Part shown: positions 34,008 through 43,077 of the stretch, piece by piece
Layout of the letters: each line of letters begins with the position of its first letter
Numbering within the stretch: position 1 is the stretch's first letter
Source of the DNA: Clostridia bacterium
GTDB taxonomy: Bacteria > Bacillota > Clostridia > Oscillospirales > Butyricicoccaceae
NCBI GenBank assembly: GCA_017408485.1
Contig: JAFQUM010000014.1
Coordinates: forward strand, 153,661 to 217,660
DNA length: 64,000 nt
Direction: 5' to 3'
Translations under genes and position numbers: made by a program
The notes under the pieces: model-generated
What the model saw: only the letters and a program-made list of their open reading frames with translations
Told to the model about the DNA's origin: nothing
Database searches by the model: none

Positions 34008-34628
34008 ATGAAAAGATGCGTGATAGTCGGCGGTGCCGACATAAATAATTATGAATATATCAAGGATTGCCTTGGTGATGAGGACTATATCATATTCTGC
34101 GACAGCGGTCTTAAGCATATGGAAGGACTTGGAGTAGGACCGAGCCTTATAGTAGGGGATTTTGACTCCTTTGAGGATCCCCGTCTTGATGTTGAGACCA
34201 TTGTGCTTCCTTGCGAAAAGGATGATACCGATACTGTGTACGGAGTTCGTGAGGGTATAAAGCGTGGGTTTGATGATTTTTTGATAATCGGAGCGGTTGG
34301 CGCAAGGCTTGACCACACCTTGGGAAATCTGTATATATTATCTATGCTTCAGTCTTTTGGTAAAAGGGGAAGGATAATTGACGATTATTCCGAAATGGAA
34401 TTGGTCACCGCCTCTCCCGCTATGGTGGATGATTCGTTTTCATTCTTTTCCCTTGTCAATATAACCGGAAAGGCAAAGGGAGTCACCATAAAAAACGCAA
34501 AATATCCCTTGGAAAATGCGGAGATAACCTGCAGCTATCAGTATGGCATCAGCAATGAGGTGCTTGTCGGTAAAACGGCAGAGATAAGCGTCAAAGACGG
34601 CGCACTATTACTTATAAAGGTGTTTTAA
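34008..34628 (+). CDS. thiN: Thiamine pyrophosphokinase
   Basis: 206 residues from ATG at 34008; a TTG at 33999 is a possible alternative. ThiN converts thiamine and ATP directly to TPP. RCVIVGGADINNYEYI, FCDSGLKHMEGLG, LIVGDFDSFEDPR and EKDDTDTVYGVREGIKRGFDDFLIIGAVGARLDHTLGN are the conserved catalytic regions with Asp-rich metal sites. Last gene of the TPP-controlled operon, followed by a terminator. It uses free thiamine, so a phosphatase for thiamine monophosphate is needed upstream. Confidence 0.94.
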   Translation: MKRCVIVGGADINNYEYIKDCLGDEDYIIFCDSGLKHMEGLGVGPSLIVGDFDSFEDPRLDVETIVLPCEKDDTDTVYGVREGIKRGFDDFLIIGAVGARLDHTLGNLYILSMLQSFGKRGRIIDDYSEMELVTASPAMVDDSFSFFSLVNITGKAKGVTIKNAKYPLENAEITCSYQYGISNEVLVGKTAEISVKDGALLLIKVF

Positions 34629-34632
34629 TAAG

Positions 34633-34669
34633 AGCATCCGAGCTACTCTATGTGACTCGGATGCTTTTT
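34633..34669 (+). terminator. Terminator of the thiamine operon
   Basis: A 10-bp perfect stem (AGCATCCGAG with CTCGGATGCT), 13-base loop, TTTTTC tail. Confidence 0.9.
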
Positions 34670-34761
34670 CATTTTGGCAAGATTTTACATTAAGTTCATT
34701 ATACTTTATATATAAGTGTGGTATAATTGATGTATTATGAGTCTAAAAAGGAGGAGTAGGC

Positions 34762-36501
34762 TTGATAAAAAAGCTTTTAGCCAGCGTGCGCGAATATAAA
34801 AAGCCGTCCATACTTGCCCCAATATATATTTCCCTTGAGGTTGTAATGGAAGTCGTCATTCCTTTGCTTATGGCAAAGCTTATAGATAACGGCCTCGAGA
34901 AGGGCGATCTGAGTTATGTTTTTATAGTTGGCGGAATACTTGTGCTCTGCACTGTTATTTCACTGCTTTTTGGTGTCCTTTCGGGAAGCTGTGCCGCAGA
35001 AGCCTCCGCAGGCTTTGCCAAAAATTTACGCCACGATATGTTTAAAAAGGTACAGACCTTCTCTTTTTCAAATATAGATAAGTTTTCAACTGCAGGCTTG
35101 GTGACCCGTCTTACCACTGATACTACCAATCTGCAAAATGCCTATCAAATGATAATCCGCACCGCAGTGCGTAGTCCCTTTATGCTGATATTTTCCCTTG
35201 CTATGGCATTCTCCATCAACGGAAAGTTAGCTTGGGTATTCCTTGGAGCTGTGCCCATCTTAGGCATTGGACTGTGGATAATTATGAGCAAGGCACATCC
35301 CACCTTTAAGCGGGTTTTTAAGACCTATGACCGCCTAAACCGCGTTGTGCAAGAAAACCTGCGCGGTGTCAGGGTGGTAAAAGCCTATGTCCGCGGCGAA
35401 CACGAAAAAGAAAAGTTTGAGACAGTATCTCAAAGCATATACGAGGATTTCAGCTATGCCGAAAAGGTGCTGGCATTCAATCAGCCCATAATGCAGTTCT
35501 GTATGTATGCGGGGATGCTGCTTATTTCCTGGCTTGGTGCGCTGCTTATCGTTGACGGCGATATGAAGACGGGCGAGCTGATGAGCCTGCTTTCCTATGC
35601 GGGACAGATACTTATGAGCCTTATGATGCTGTCCATGATCTTTGTTATGATAACTATGTCCCGCGCTTCTGCCGAGCGTATAGTTGAGGTGCTTGACGAG
35701 CAGAGCGAAATAACTAACCCGGAGGATCCTGTCGATACAGTCAAGGATGGATCTATAGTCTTTGAAAATGTCTCCTTCAGCTATAGCGGAAAGGGTGGCA
35801 GATTGGCACTTAAGGATGCAAGCATACGAATTGAATCGGGAATGACCGTGGGTATATTAGGCGGTACGGGTAGCGCAAAATCTACTTTTGCACAGCTTGT
35901 GCCCCGTCTTTATGATGCAACAGAGGGAAGAGTGCTTGTGGGCGGTGTGGATGTCCGCGATTACGACCTTGACACACTCCGTGACAATGTTGCAATGGTG
36001 TTGCAGAAAAACGTACTTTTCTCAGGAACCATCAAGGACAATCTCCGTTGGGGCAACAAATATGCCACCGATGAGCAGATGGAGCACGCTTGCAAGCTTG
36101 CTCAGGCAGACGGGTTTATAAAAAGCTTTCCCGACGGCTATGACACTTATATCGAACAGGGAGGCACCAATGTTTCAGGTGGACAAAAGCAGCGCCTTTG
36201 CATTGCCCGTGCCTTGCTGAAAAATCCCAAGATACTTATCCTTGACGATTCCACAAGCGCGGTGGATACGGCGACCGACGGACTTATCCGCAAGGCTTTT
36301 GCCGAATATCTGCCCGATACTACCAAGCTGATTATTGCTCAGCGCGTTTCAAGCGTAGAGAATGCAGATCTTATCATTGTTATGGATAAGGGACGCATCT
36401 CCGCATCGGGTACTCACGAGCAATTGCTTGAAACAAGCGAGATATACAGAGAGGTATATGAGACACAGACGAAGGGAGGCGACGATAATGGCGCAGCCTA
36501 A
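34762..36501 (+). CDS. Heterodimeric ABC exporter, degenerate-site subunit
   Basis: 579 residues from TTG at 34762 with AGGAGGAG upstream. Six membrane helices (residues 1-310) precede a nucleotide-binding domain. The Walker A is GGTGSAKST, with Ala replacing the usual Gly before Lys. Walker B ends LILDDSTSAVD, with Asp replacing the catalytic Glu. The signature is VSGGQKQR. These changes mark the degenerate ATP site of asymmetric exporters such as BmrC/BmrD or TM287/288. It overlaps its partner gene by 14 bases. Substrate unknown, probably drugs or peptides. Confidence 0.93.
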   Translation: MIKKLLASVREYKKPSILAPIYISLEVVMEVVIPLLMAKLIDNGLEKGDLSYVFIVGGILVLCTVISLLFGVLSGSCAAEASAGFAKNLRHDMFKKVQTFSFSNIDKFSTAGLVTRLTTDTTNLQNAYQMIIRTAVRSPFMLIFSLAMAFSINGKLAWVFLGAVPILGIGLWIIMSKAHPTFKRVFKTYDRLNRVVQENLRGVRVVKAYVRGEHEKEKFETVSQSIYEDFSYAEKVLAFNQPIMQFCMYAGMLLISWLGALLIVDGDMKTGELMSLLSYAGQILMSLMMLSMIFVMITMSRASAERIVEVLDEQSEITNPEDPVDTVKDGSIVFENVSFSYSGKGGRLALKDASIRIESGMTVGILGGTGSAKSTFAQLVPRLYDATEGRVLVGGVDVRDYDLDTLRDNVAMVLQKNVLFSGTIKDNLRWGNKYATDEQMEHACKLAQADGFIKSFPDGYDTYIEQGGTNVSGGQKQRLCIARALLKNPKILILDDSTSAVDTATDGLIRKAFAEYLPDTTKLIIAQRVSSVENADLIIVMDKGRISASGTHEQLLETSEIYREVYETQTKGGDDNGAA

Positions 36502-38362
36502 TCCTCCCCGCGGTCCTATGCGTGGCGGTCCTGCCAATTTGGGCAGACCTATGCAAAAGCCTAAGTCTGTAAAAAATACTATAGCCCGCCTTATGTCATA
36601 TATAACAGGCGCGCACAGAGCAAGACTTATTGCAGTGCTTGTATTCATAATTATCAATGCCTTAGTGGGTGTTGTGGGCTCTGTATTTATTGAGACTCTC
36701 ATTGATGATTACATCAAGCCGCTGCTTAAAATGGAGAACCCCGTATTTTCGGGACTTATAAAAGCCATCGTCATTATGGGTTGCATTTATGCCTTGGGCA
36801 TTATTGCAAGCTACCTGCAAGCTCGCCTTATGGTATCTGTTTCACAAGGGGTGCTTAAGCAGGTCCGCGACGAAATGTTCGGGAAAATGCAGACCCTGCC
36901 CATCAAGTATTTTGATACACATACCTATGGCGATATTATGAGCCGTTACACCAATGACACGGGCGCACTGCGGCAGATGATAACCCAAAGCCTGCCCAAT
37001 GTGGTGTCGTCCATCATTTCGGTGGTTGCGGTGTTTGTTGCAATGATCGTCAAGAGCCGTTGGCTGACCCTGATAGTTATTGTAACCATATTCTTTATGA
37101 TGATGATCTCCGCCAAGGTGGGCGGCAGATCGGGTAAATACTTTGCCGCACAGCAAAAATCCATCGGTGAGGTCAACGGATATATCGAAGAGCTTATCAA
37201 CGGACAAAAGGTTGTAAAAGTATTTTGTAGGGAAGATATGGTGCAGGCAGAAATGGATGAACGCAACGACCGCCTTTGCAAAAATGCAACCGAGGCGAAC
37301 CGCTTTGCAAATATCCTGATGCCTATGATGAATAACTTAGGGCATCTTCAGTATGTACTGCTTGCTTGTGCAGGTGCGGTGCTTGCGGTCAATGGGATAG
37401 AGGGCCTTACCCTGGGTGCTATAGCGGCGTTTTTGCAGCTCAGCCGTGGTTTTACCCGCCCTGTTACTCAGATATCACAGCAGATAAACTCGGTGGTTAT
37501 GGCACTTGCGGGCGCAGAACGCATATTTGACCTGATGGATGTCCCGCCCGAAGAGGATAACGGTACAGTTACCCTTGAAAAGAAGGGTAATGGCTGGGTG
37601 TGGAATACTCCCGACGGAGAAGTGCCCCTTCGCGGCGATGTCCGTATGAATAATGTTGACTTCGGTTATACCGAGGAAAAAACAGTCCTCCACGATATCA
37701 CCCTATATGCCGAGCCCGGTCAAAAGGTCGCCTTTGTAGGCGCTACGGGCGCGGGCAAGACCACCATCACAAACCTGATAAACCGCTTTTATGATATATC
37801 CGAGGGCGAGATACTTTATGACGGGATCAATGTCAAGGATATCAAAAAAGCCGATCTGCGCAGATCACTCGGCACAGTTTTGCAGGATGTCAATCTGTTC
37901 ACAGGCACAGTTATGGAAAACATCCGTTATGGCAAGCTTGATGCCACCGATGAGGAGGTCTATGCCGCCGCAAAGCTTGTAGGCGCTGATGATTTTATTG
38001 AGCATCTGCCCAACGGCTATGACACAGTGCTTGAGGGTGACGGCTCGGGACTTTCCCAAGGTCAAAGACAGCTTATTTCCATTGCCCGCGCTGCGGTTGC
38101 CGACCCTCCCGTTATGGTGCTTGACGAGGCGACCTCCAGCATAGATACCCGAACAGAAGCTCTTGTTCAGCGGGGCATGGATATGCTGATGCATGGCAGG
38201 ACGGTATTTGTAATTGCCCACAGACTGTCCACCGTGCGCAATTCCGATGTTATTATGGTTTTGGAAAACGGAAGAATTATCGAACGCGGTGATCACAATA
38301 AGCTCATTGAAGAAAAGGGCAAGTACTATGAGCTTTACACCGGAGCATATGAATTGGAGTAA
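36488..38362 (+). CDS. Heterodimeric ABC exporter, catalytic subunit
   Basis: 624 residues from ATG at 36488 within the end of the first subunit gene; the open frame continues upstream but overlaps the partner's Walker B region, so it is rejected. A Pro/Gly/Arg-rich N terminus (MAQPNPPRGPMRGG) precedes six membrane helices. Nucleotide-binding domain: Walker A GATGAGKTT, signature LSQGQRQ, Walker B MVLDEATSSID with the catalytic Glu. The canonical motifs here complement the degenerate ones in the partner. Confidence 0.93.
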   Translation: MAQPNPPRGPMRGGPANLGRPMQKPKSVKNTIARLMSYITGAHRARLIAVLVFIIINALVGVVGSVFIETLIDDYIKPLLKMENPVFSGLIKAIVIMGCIYALGIIASYLQARLMVSVSQGVLKQVRDEMFGKMQTLPIKYFDTHTYGDIMSRYTNDTGALRQMITQSLPNVVSSIISVVAVFVAMIVKSRWLTLIVIVTIFFMMMISAKVGGRSGKYFAAQQKSIGEVNGYIEELINGQKVVKVFCREDMVQAEMDERNDRLCKNATEANRFANILMPMMNNLGHLQYVLLACAGAVLAVNGIEGLTLGAIAAFLQLSRGFTRPVTQISQQINSVVMALAGAERIFDLMDVPPEEDNGTVTLEKKGNGWVWNTPDGEVPLRGDVRMNNVDFGYTEEKTVLHDITLYAEPGQKVAFVGATGAGKTTITNLINRFYDISEGEILYDGINVKDIKKADLRRSLGTVLQDVNLFTGTVMENIRYGKLDATDEEVYAAAKLVGADDFIEHLPNGYDTVLEGDGSGLSQGQRQLISIARAAVADPPVMVLDEATSSIDTRTEALVQRGMDMLMHGRTVFVIAHRLSTVRNSDVIMVLENGRIIERGDHNKLIEEKGKYYELYTGAYELE

Positions 38363-38365
38363 AAT

Positions 38366-38785
38366 ATGAAAAAAGGCACAATCAAAAACGCAATCGGCGG
38401 ACTTTTCCGCGGCCGCTACGGAGCGGATCAGTACGGAAGATTTCTTCTTATTTTTGCACTGATCATTATGGTGATCGGTATGATCACCAATAACGTTGCA
38501 GGCACCATTCTTATGGGTATCGCTACGGGACTTATCATCTATGCATATGTGCGTATGATGTCCAAAAAGCCACAAAAACGTCGCGAAGAAAACAGAGTAT
38601 ATCTCTATCGTCGCAACAGTGTTTTGGCATTTTTCAAGATAACCTGGCGTAAGCTTAAGGAGGGCAGGAGCTATAAGTTCTTCAAATGCCCCAAGTGTGC
38701 CATAGTTGTCCGCATTCCAAAGGGCGCGGGAACGGTTCAGATAACCTGCCCCAAGTGCGGCGAGAAGTTTATTAAAAAGGCATAA
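38366..38785 (+). CDS. Small membrane protein with C-terminal zinc ribbon
   Basis: 139 residues. Two hydrophobic helices (FLLIFALIIMVIGMI, AGTILMGIATGLIIYAYV) precede a basic stretch and a zinc ribbon, CPKCAIVVRIPKGAGTVQITCPKCG. It starts 3 bases after the exporter and overlaps the DUF5685 gene (TAATG). No function is established. Such zinc-ribbon membrane proteins commonly sit beside DUF5685 and DnaJ-like genes in Clostridia, from memory of the family. Confidence 0.75.
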   Translation: MKKGTIKNAIGGLFRGRYGADQYGRFLLIFALIIMVIGMITNNVAGTILMGIATGLIIYAYVRMMSKKPQKRREENRVYLYRRNSVLAFFKITWRKLKEGRSYKFFKCPKCAIVVRIPKGAGTVQITCPKCGEKFIKKA

Positions 38786-39582
38786 TGTTCGGATATATTT
38801 TAGCCAACCGCGATGCATTGCCGGAGGATAGGCAAAAGCGGTATAAGAGCCTTTATTGCGGACTTTGTCAGCAGCTTCATCATTCATACGGAAATGTGGC
38901 AAGAATGACCCTGACCTATGATATGGTCTTTCTCATTCTGCTGATAGGCGGATTGTATGAGCCGCAGGAGAGTGAACGCTCGGCTGCTTGTATGGTGCAC
39001 CCTTTCAAAAAGCAGAATAGGATAGTCACATCAGCAACCGAATATGTCGCAGATATGAGCGTTATTTTGACCTATGAAAAGCTACTTGATGACCGCGCCG
39101 ACGAAAACAGCCTGAAGTCAAGAATAGGTATCGACCTTCTCGACAAGGCTTATGAAAAGGCGCGATCTCGTCAGGAGGATAAGGCGGCATGCATACGCGA
39201 ATATCTCAAGCAGCTTTATCGGTCAGAAAAAAGCCGCGGCGGCATTGACGAGGGTGCAAATCTCTTCGGCAAGGTAATGGGCGTGGTCTTTGATTACGGC
39301 GATGATATGTGGAGAGGTCATCTCTCCGCATTGGGAGAGGCATTGGGTAGGTTCATTTATGTCCTTGATGCATACGCAGACTTTGAAAAGGACAAGAAAA
39401 AGGGAAGATACAATCCCTTAGAAAGCAATAGGGATGAAAGCATCCTCCGCGTATTGATGGGCGAGGTAGCTCAGCTTTATGATATATTGCCAATCGTTCA
39501 GGATGCTGATATAATTGAGAATATTATCTATTCAGGCGTTTGGGTGAGATATAATATGGAGAAAAGGAGGGATGAAAAATGA
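38785..39582 (+). CDS. DUF5685-family protein
   Basis: 265 residues. The start [20 protein letters not shown], followed by [23 protein letters not shown], matches DUF5685. The Cys pair YCGLC and a later Cys in CMVHPFKK may bind a metal or cofactor. A late segment [19 protein letters not shown] recalls the all-helical Asp-rich site of isoprenoid-synthase-like folds, which is only a suggestion. It overlaps both neighbours by 1 and 4 bases. Function unknown. Confidence 0.78.
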   Translation: MFGYILANRDALPEDRQKRYKSLYCGLCQQLHHSYGNVARMTLTYDMVFLILLIGGLYEPQESERSAACMVHPFKKQNRIVTSATEYVADMSVILTYEKLLDDRADENSLKSRIGIDLLDKAYEKARSRQEDKAACIREYLKQLYRSEKSRGGIDEGANLFGKVMGVVFDYGDDMWRGHLSALGEALGRFIYVLDAYADFEKDKKKGRYNPLESNRDESILRVLMGEVAQLYDILPIVQDADIIENIIYSGVWVRYNMEKRRDEK

Positions 39583-40223
39583 CCGATCCCTATAAGGTTT
39601 TAGGACTTGAGCAGGGAGCAACCGACGAGCAGGTCAAAAAAGCATATAGAACGCTGGCAAAAAAATATCATCCCGACCTGAATCCCGGTGATAAAGCCGC
39701 AGAGCAAAAGATGAAAGAGATAAATGATGCATACGACCGTATCAAAAGCGGAAATGTATCGGGCAATAATACAAACGGTCAATATAACAACGGCGGCTAT
39801 CAGTACGGGGGATATACCTCATACGGCGGCTTTGGTAACGGCGGATATTATTATTACCGAACGAGCAATGATCAGCGGAAGTTTGATTCAAATGAGCTTA
39901 ACGCGGCACATAATTATATCCGCGCCAGACATTTCAGAGAGGCGCTTAATGCGCTTTCGGGCATTTCAAACCGCGATGGGGCTTGGTATTATCTCAGCGC
40001 CCTTGCCAACTCGGGATTGGGCAATCGCGTGACCGCATTGGAGCATGCAAAAAAAGCAGTGGAGCTTGACCCATCCAATGATGAATATGTAAACCTTGCC
40101 GACCAATTGGAATACGGCGGAAGAGCCTATAGCGAAAACAGCGCCCGTTATGCCCAAGGCGGCGGAATCAGCTGCGGAAGTATGTGCCTCGGCTATATTT
40201 GTTTGAGATTATTCTGCTGCTGA
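39579..40223 (+). CDS. J-domain protein with Tyr/Gly/Asn-rich linker and TPR-like tail
   Basis: 214 residues. Residues 3-65 are a J domain with the HPD motif ([18 protein letters not shown]), which stimulates DnaK. Residues 66-105 are a low-complexity Gly/Asn/Tyr stretch ([20 protein letters not shown]). Residues 115-180 form TPR-like helices ([17 protein letters not shown], then [20 protein letters not shown]), and the end is Cys-rich ([16 protein letters not shown]). It lacks the zinc-finger and substrate domains of DnaJ. It overlaps DUF5685 and ends at a terminator. Confidence 0.85.
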   Translation: MTDPYKVLGLEQGATDEQVKKAYRTLAKKYHPDLNPGDKAAEQKMKEINDAYDRIKSGNVSGNNTNGQYNNGGYQYGGYTSYGGFGNGGYYYYRTSNDQRKFDSNELNAAHNYIRARHFREALNALSGISNRDGAWYYLSALANSGLGNRVTALEHAKKAVELDPSNDEYVNLADQLEYGGRAYSENSARYAQGGGISCGSMCLGYICLRLFCC

Positions 40224-40237
40224 ATATAAAAAATAGA

Positions 40238-40268
40238 CCCGTTTGGAATATCCAAACGGGCATTTTTA
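40238..40268. terminator. Bidirectional terminator
   Basis: A 10-bp perfect stem (CCCGTTTGGA with TCCAAACGGG), loop ATA. T-rich tails on both strands (CATTTTTATT on plus, TCTATTTTTTAT on minus), between convergent genes. Confidence 0.9.
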
Positions 40269-41522
40269 TTTATTATGCTTGATCTTAAATATCTCCTCGG
40301 TGGCAAGGGATAGCTTGGTTACTACATTCGGCTTGGTGGGGTAGCAATAAAAGCTGTCCTTTTCGGTTGAGATATCTATGCAGTCAAAGGGCTTGACATA
40401 GCAATAGTCATACTCAATATGAACGCCGTACATCTCACTTGCGGCGCGGCGTATGCGGTATGGCTCTCCGTTGTAAAAGCCTTCAAGCAAATATCCGTTC
40501 TGGCTGTCGTGGGTAAGCTTGCCCTTACCCAAAGCCTCAAACTTCATACATCGGGGTAGGGAATATACCTCCACCTCGTCGGAGAATGAGTAAGTGCCAT
40601 CCTCGATCTGCTTGCGTACCTCGGCGCGTTGCCACTCATACCAAGAGGGAATATGTGCAAACTCTGTCTCGCCATCGTTGGCTTTAAGCTCGCCGTTTTC
40701 AAGCAAGGTCCAACGCTTGCCGCACTGGGTGCAGAAAAGCTCGGTGCCCTCACTTGCCATTTTGCTTTCGGTCTTGCAGTGTGGGCACTGATAAAGCACC
40801 TTGTGCAATCCTTCTGCGCGGTAAGACTCGGTGATGAGGATGTTATTTTCCTTTTGGTACTTGTATTCATCGTACTGCATAGCCTGTCTGATGGCGGCAT
40901 TTATCTCATCAGCGGTCATTTTCTGCACATCCTCGGCAGAAAGTATCTGCGTCATTGTGGTGTGCAGTGGCACCTTGCGAGTCTTGCGGTAATTCCAAAA
41001 TGGGGTATGCAGATAGTTTCCGTGATGTAGCATTACTACAACGGGCACCTTGTTCATCTTTATCAGCTTGCCCAATGAGTCGGGAAGTATAGCCGTTGTG
41101 CCGATGGGGGAGTATCGTGCCTCGGGATACATACACAAAATGTCGCCCTTTTGCAGTACTCGACGGATGGACTTGATCAGGTGCAGGTCGTTTGTGAACT
41201 TACGCTTGCAGATACAGCCAAGCAGCTCCATCAGCCAAGGGCGGCGGTAATAGCCGTCTACCGTGGCAACATTGTTTACGCGGTGGGGAAATGTTGCCAT
41301 TGCCGAAAGCTGAAAATCCACAAAATACATGTGATTGCTCAGCAAAATATAGGGCGGCTTTAATCCCTCCATATTTATCTTCTCTATTTTATAAGGAACA
41401 CGGGGCATCATTATCTTGCTGACCAAAGCAAGCAGTCCCGTCATTATCAGCGGTTGACGAATTGGGTATTTTGCCGTCTTGTAATACCTCTTGTTTTTGT
41501 AATTAACATCGATATTCTGCAT
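40266..41522 (-). CDS. PlsC-family acyltransferase with zinc ribbon
   Basis: 418 residues from ATG at 41522; GGGTGAT lies upstream and overlaps the alternative ATG at 41537. The acyltransferase domain shows NHMYFVDFQ (the His-x4-Asp catalytic pair) and PEARYSPIGTT (glycerol-phosphate pocket). It probably acylates a lysophospholipid or related acceptor at the membrane. After the catalytic domain comes a zinc ribbon, CPHCKTESKMASEGTELFC followed by TQCG, and a C-terminal domain of unknown role. That extension is not part of housekeeping PlsC. Confidence 0.85.
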   Translation of the reverse strand: MQNIDVNYKNKRYYKTAKYPIRQPLIMTGLLALVSKIMMPRVPYKIEKINMEGLKPPYILLSNHMYFVDFQLSAMATFPHRVNNVATVDGYYRRPWLMELLGCICKRKFTNDLHLIKSIRRVLQKGDILCMYPEARYSPIGTTAILPDSLGKLIKMNKVPVVVMLHHGNYLHTPFWNYRKTRKVPLHTTMTQILSAEDVQKMTADEINAAIRQAMQYDEYKYQKENNILITESYRAEGLHKVLYQCPHCKTESKMASEGTELFCTQCGKRWTLLENGELKANDGETEFAHIPSWYEWQRAEVRKQIEDGTYSFSDEVEVYSLPRCMKFEALGKGKLTHDSQNGYLLEGFYNGEPYRIRRAASEMYGVHIEYDYCYVKPFDCIDISTEKDSFYCYPTKPNVVTKLSLATEEIFKIKHNK

Positions 41523-41568
41523 TTTTATCACCCACAAATACGTATAGGGATATTATACAGATTAAAAT

Positions 41569-41609
41569 AGCTATCGTCAACACTTTGGTAAAAAGTGTTG
41601 ACGATAGCT
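41569..41609 (-). terminator. Long perfect hairpin, probable terminator of the ClC gene
   Basis: A 17-bp perfect inverted repeat (AGCTATCGTCAACACTT with its complement) around a 7-base loop. On the minus strand it is followed by ATTTTAATC. It lies 40 bases after the stop of the channel gene. Confidence 0.65.
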
Positions 41610-41648
41610 TGCGTTATCAGATGATTTAATTATATACCTGCGTTGCCA

Positions 41649-42980
41649 TCAATGTCCGTTGATATTTACTGTATCGTCGCAAAGCTTTGAGAATACAATT
41701 TTTTGTCCTGTATAAAGACTGTAATACCCCGAAAGCAAAAAGCTCATAAATGCGGCAAGAACGTAGAATATGAGCCCTTCTGCCCCAAACAGCTCAAGGC
41801 AAAGTAATACGGTCGCCAACGGACAGTTGGTTACGCCGCAGAACATTGCAGCTATGCCCAATGCCGCACTGAAGGGAACGGGCAGACCGACAAGGTAGCC
41901 TATTGAACTGCCCAAGGTCGCTCCGATAAATAAAGTCGGTACGATCTCGCCACCCTTATAGCCTGACGCAATGGTTATGGCGGTGAAGACGATCTTGAGC
42001 AAAAAAGCTTCGTGAATTACAGTGCCGTTATGAAAAATACCTTCAATGATATGTATTCCACCGCCGTTGTAGGTATCGTTTCCCACCAAAAGGGAAAGGC
42101 AAATGATTATTGCTCCTCCTATTACAGCGCGCAGATAGGGATTCTTGATCTTTGAAAAAATATGCTCTGCGCCGTGCATCGCTTTGCAAAAGACTATGCT
42201 TACAACAGCAGCAACGGCTGCTACCGCCGCTACACGCAGCACCATCACAATATCTACGTCGGGAACGAGATCTACAGTAAAGTGTTCACCCTTTATTCCA
42301 AAAGCCTTGGAGACAAAATATGCCGATAGGGAGGAAACAAGGCATGGGTACAGTCCCGAGGTGTAGATATAGCCTACACTGACCACCTCTACGGCAAAGA
42401 CTGCGGCACAAAGTGGAGTTCCAAACACGGCGGAAAACAGCGCGCTCATTCCTGTCATAACCAAAATATGACGGCTTTTTTCGCCCATTCTGAACAGTTT
42501 TCCCAATCCGGACGCAATGCTTCCGCCAAGCTGCAGAGCCGCACCCTCTCTGCCTGCAGATCCGCCAAGGAGATGGGTTATGCAAGAGCCTGCAAATATA
42601 GCGGGAGTCAAAAGCAAGGGCACATTTTTGCCCGAACGTACACTTTCAAAAACGCGATTTGTTCCCAGACCCTCAACATTGCACAATGCGTATATGCCGA
42701 CTATCACCACTCCGCCTAACGGAAGAAGGTATAAAAGCCATCCGTTTAACTGCCTGAGCTCGGTCACCGCAGTAATCGCTTTGAAAAATAACGCGCCAAC
42801 CGTACCGCCGATGATGCCCATAAGGCAAGCAAGGAAGGTCCATTTAGTAAATGTAACCAGATAGAGTGCAATTGTCTTTAGATCGCTCAAATAATCGGAA
42901 CAGTTTTTTTTCACAACCCGTACCGCCTTTCCGGTGAACAAAGCACCTTTTCTCTTTTTTTCATTTGAATAATATATCAT
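41649..42980 (-). CDS. ClC-family chloride channel/transporter
   Basis: 443 residues, or about 421 if the GTG at 42914 is used; that GTG has a GGCGG-type site, while the ATG at 42980 has none. ClC proteins move chloride (or fluoride) by channel or proton-exchange mechanisms. GSAGREGAALQLGGSIASGLGK carries the gating Glu in GREG, and GYKGGEIVPTLFIGATLG is the second selectivity loop. About 10-11 helices. No regulatory CBS domains. Monocistronic. Confidence 0.9.
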   Translation of the reverse strand: MIYYSNEKKRKGALFTGKAVRVVKKNCSDYLSDLKTIALYLVTFTKWTFLACLMGIIGGTVGALFFKAITAVTELRQLNGWLLYLLPLGGVVIVGIYALCNVEGLGTNRVFESVRSGKNVPLLLTPAIFAGSCITHLLGGSAGREGAALQLGGSIASGLGKLFRMGEKSRHILVMTGMSALFSAVFGTPLCAAVFAVEVVSVGYIYTSGLYPCLVSSLSAYFVSKAFGIKGEHFTVDLVPDVDIVMVLRVAAVAAVAAVVSIVFCKAMHGAEHIFSKIKNPYLRAVIGGAIIICLSLLVGNDTYNGGGIHIIEGIFHNGTVIHEAFLLKIVFTAITIASGYKGGEIVPTLFIGATLGSSIGYLVGLPVPFSAALGIAAMFCGVTNCPLATVLLCLELFGAEGLIFYVLAAFMSFLLSGYYSLYTGQKIVFSKLCDDTVNINGH

Positions 42981-43035
42981 AATTTTGCTATCAATACAAA
43001 CAAAACTTGAAAATAATATACCAAGTTGAGCAAAG

Positions 43036-43072
43036 AAAAAACAAAAGCTCCGCCGTTATCCAACGACGGAGC
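43036..43072 (-). terminator. Terminator of the hrcA-grpE-dnaK-dnaJ operon
   Basis: Minus strand: stem GCTCCGTCGTT with AACGGCGGAGC (one G-T pair), loop GGAT, then TTTTGTTTTTTC. It is 5 bases past the dnaJ stop. Confidence 0.9.
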
Positions 43073-43077
43073 ATTTG

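Noticed and set aside
37865..38902. 345-codon minus-strand frame opposite the ABC exporter
   Set aside because: It runs through the antisense of three convincing genes with no start signal and no recognisable domain.
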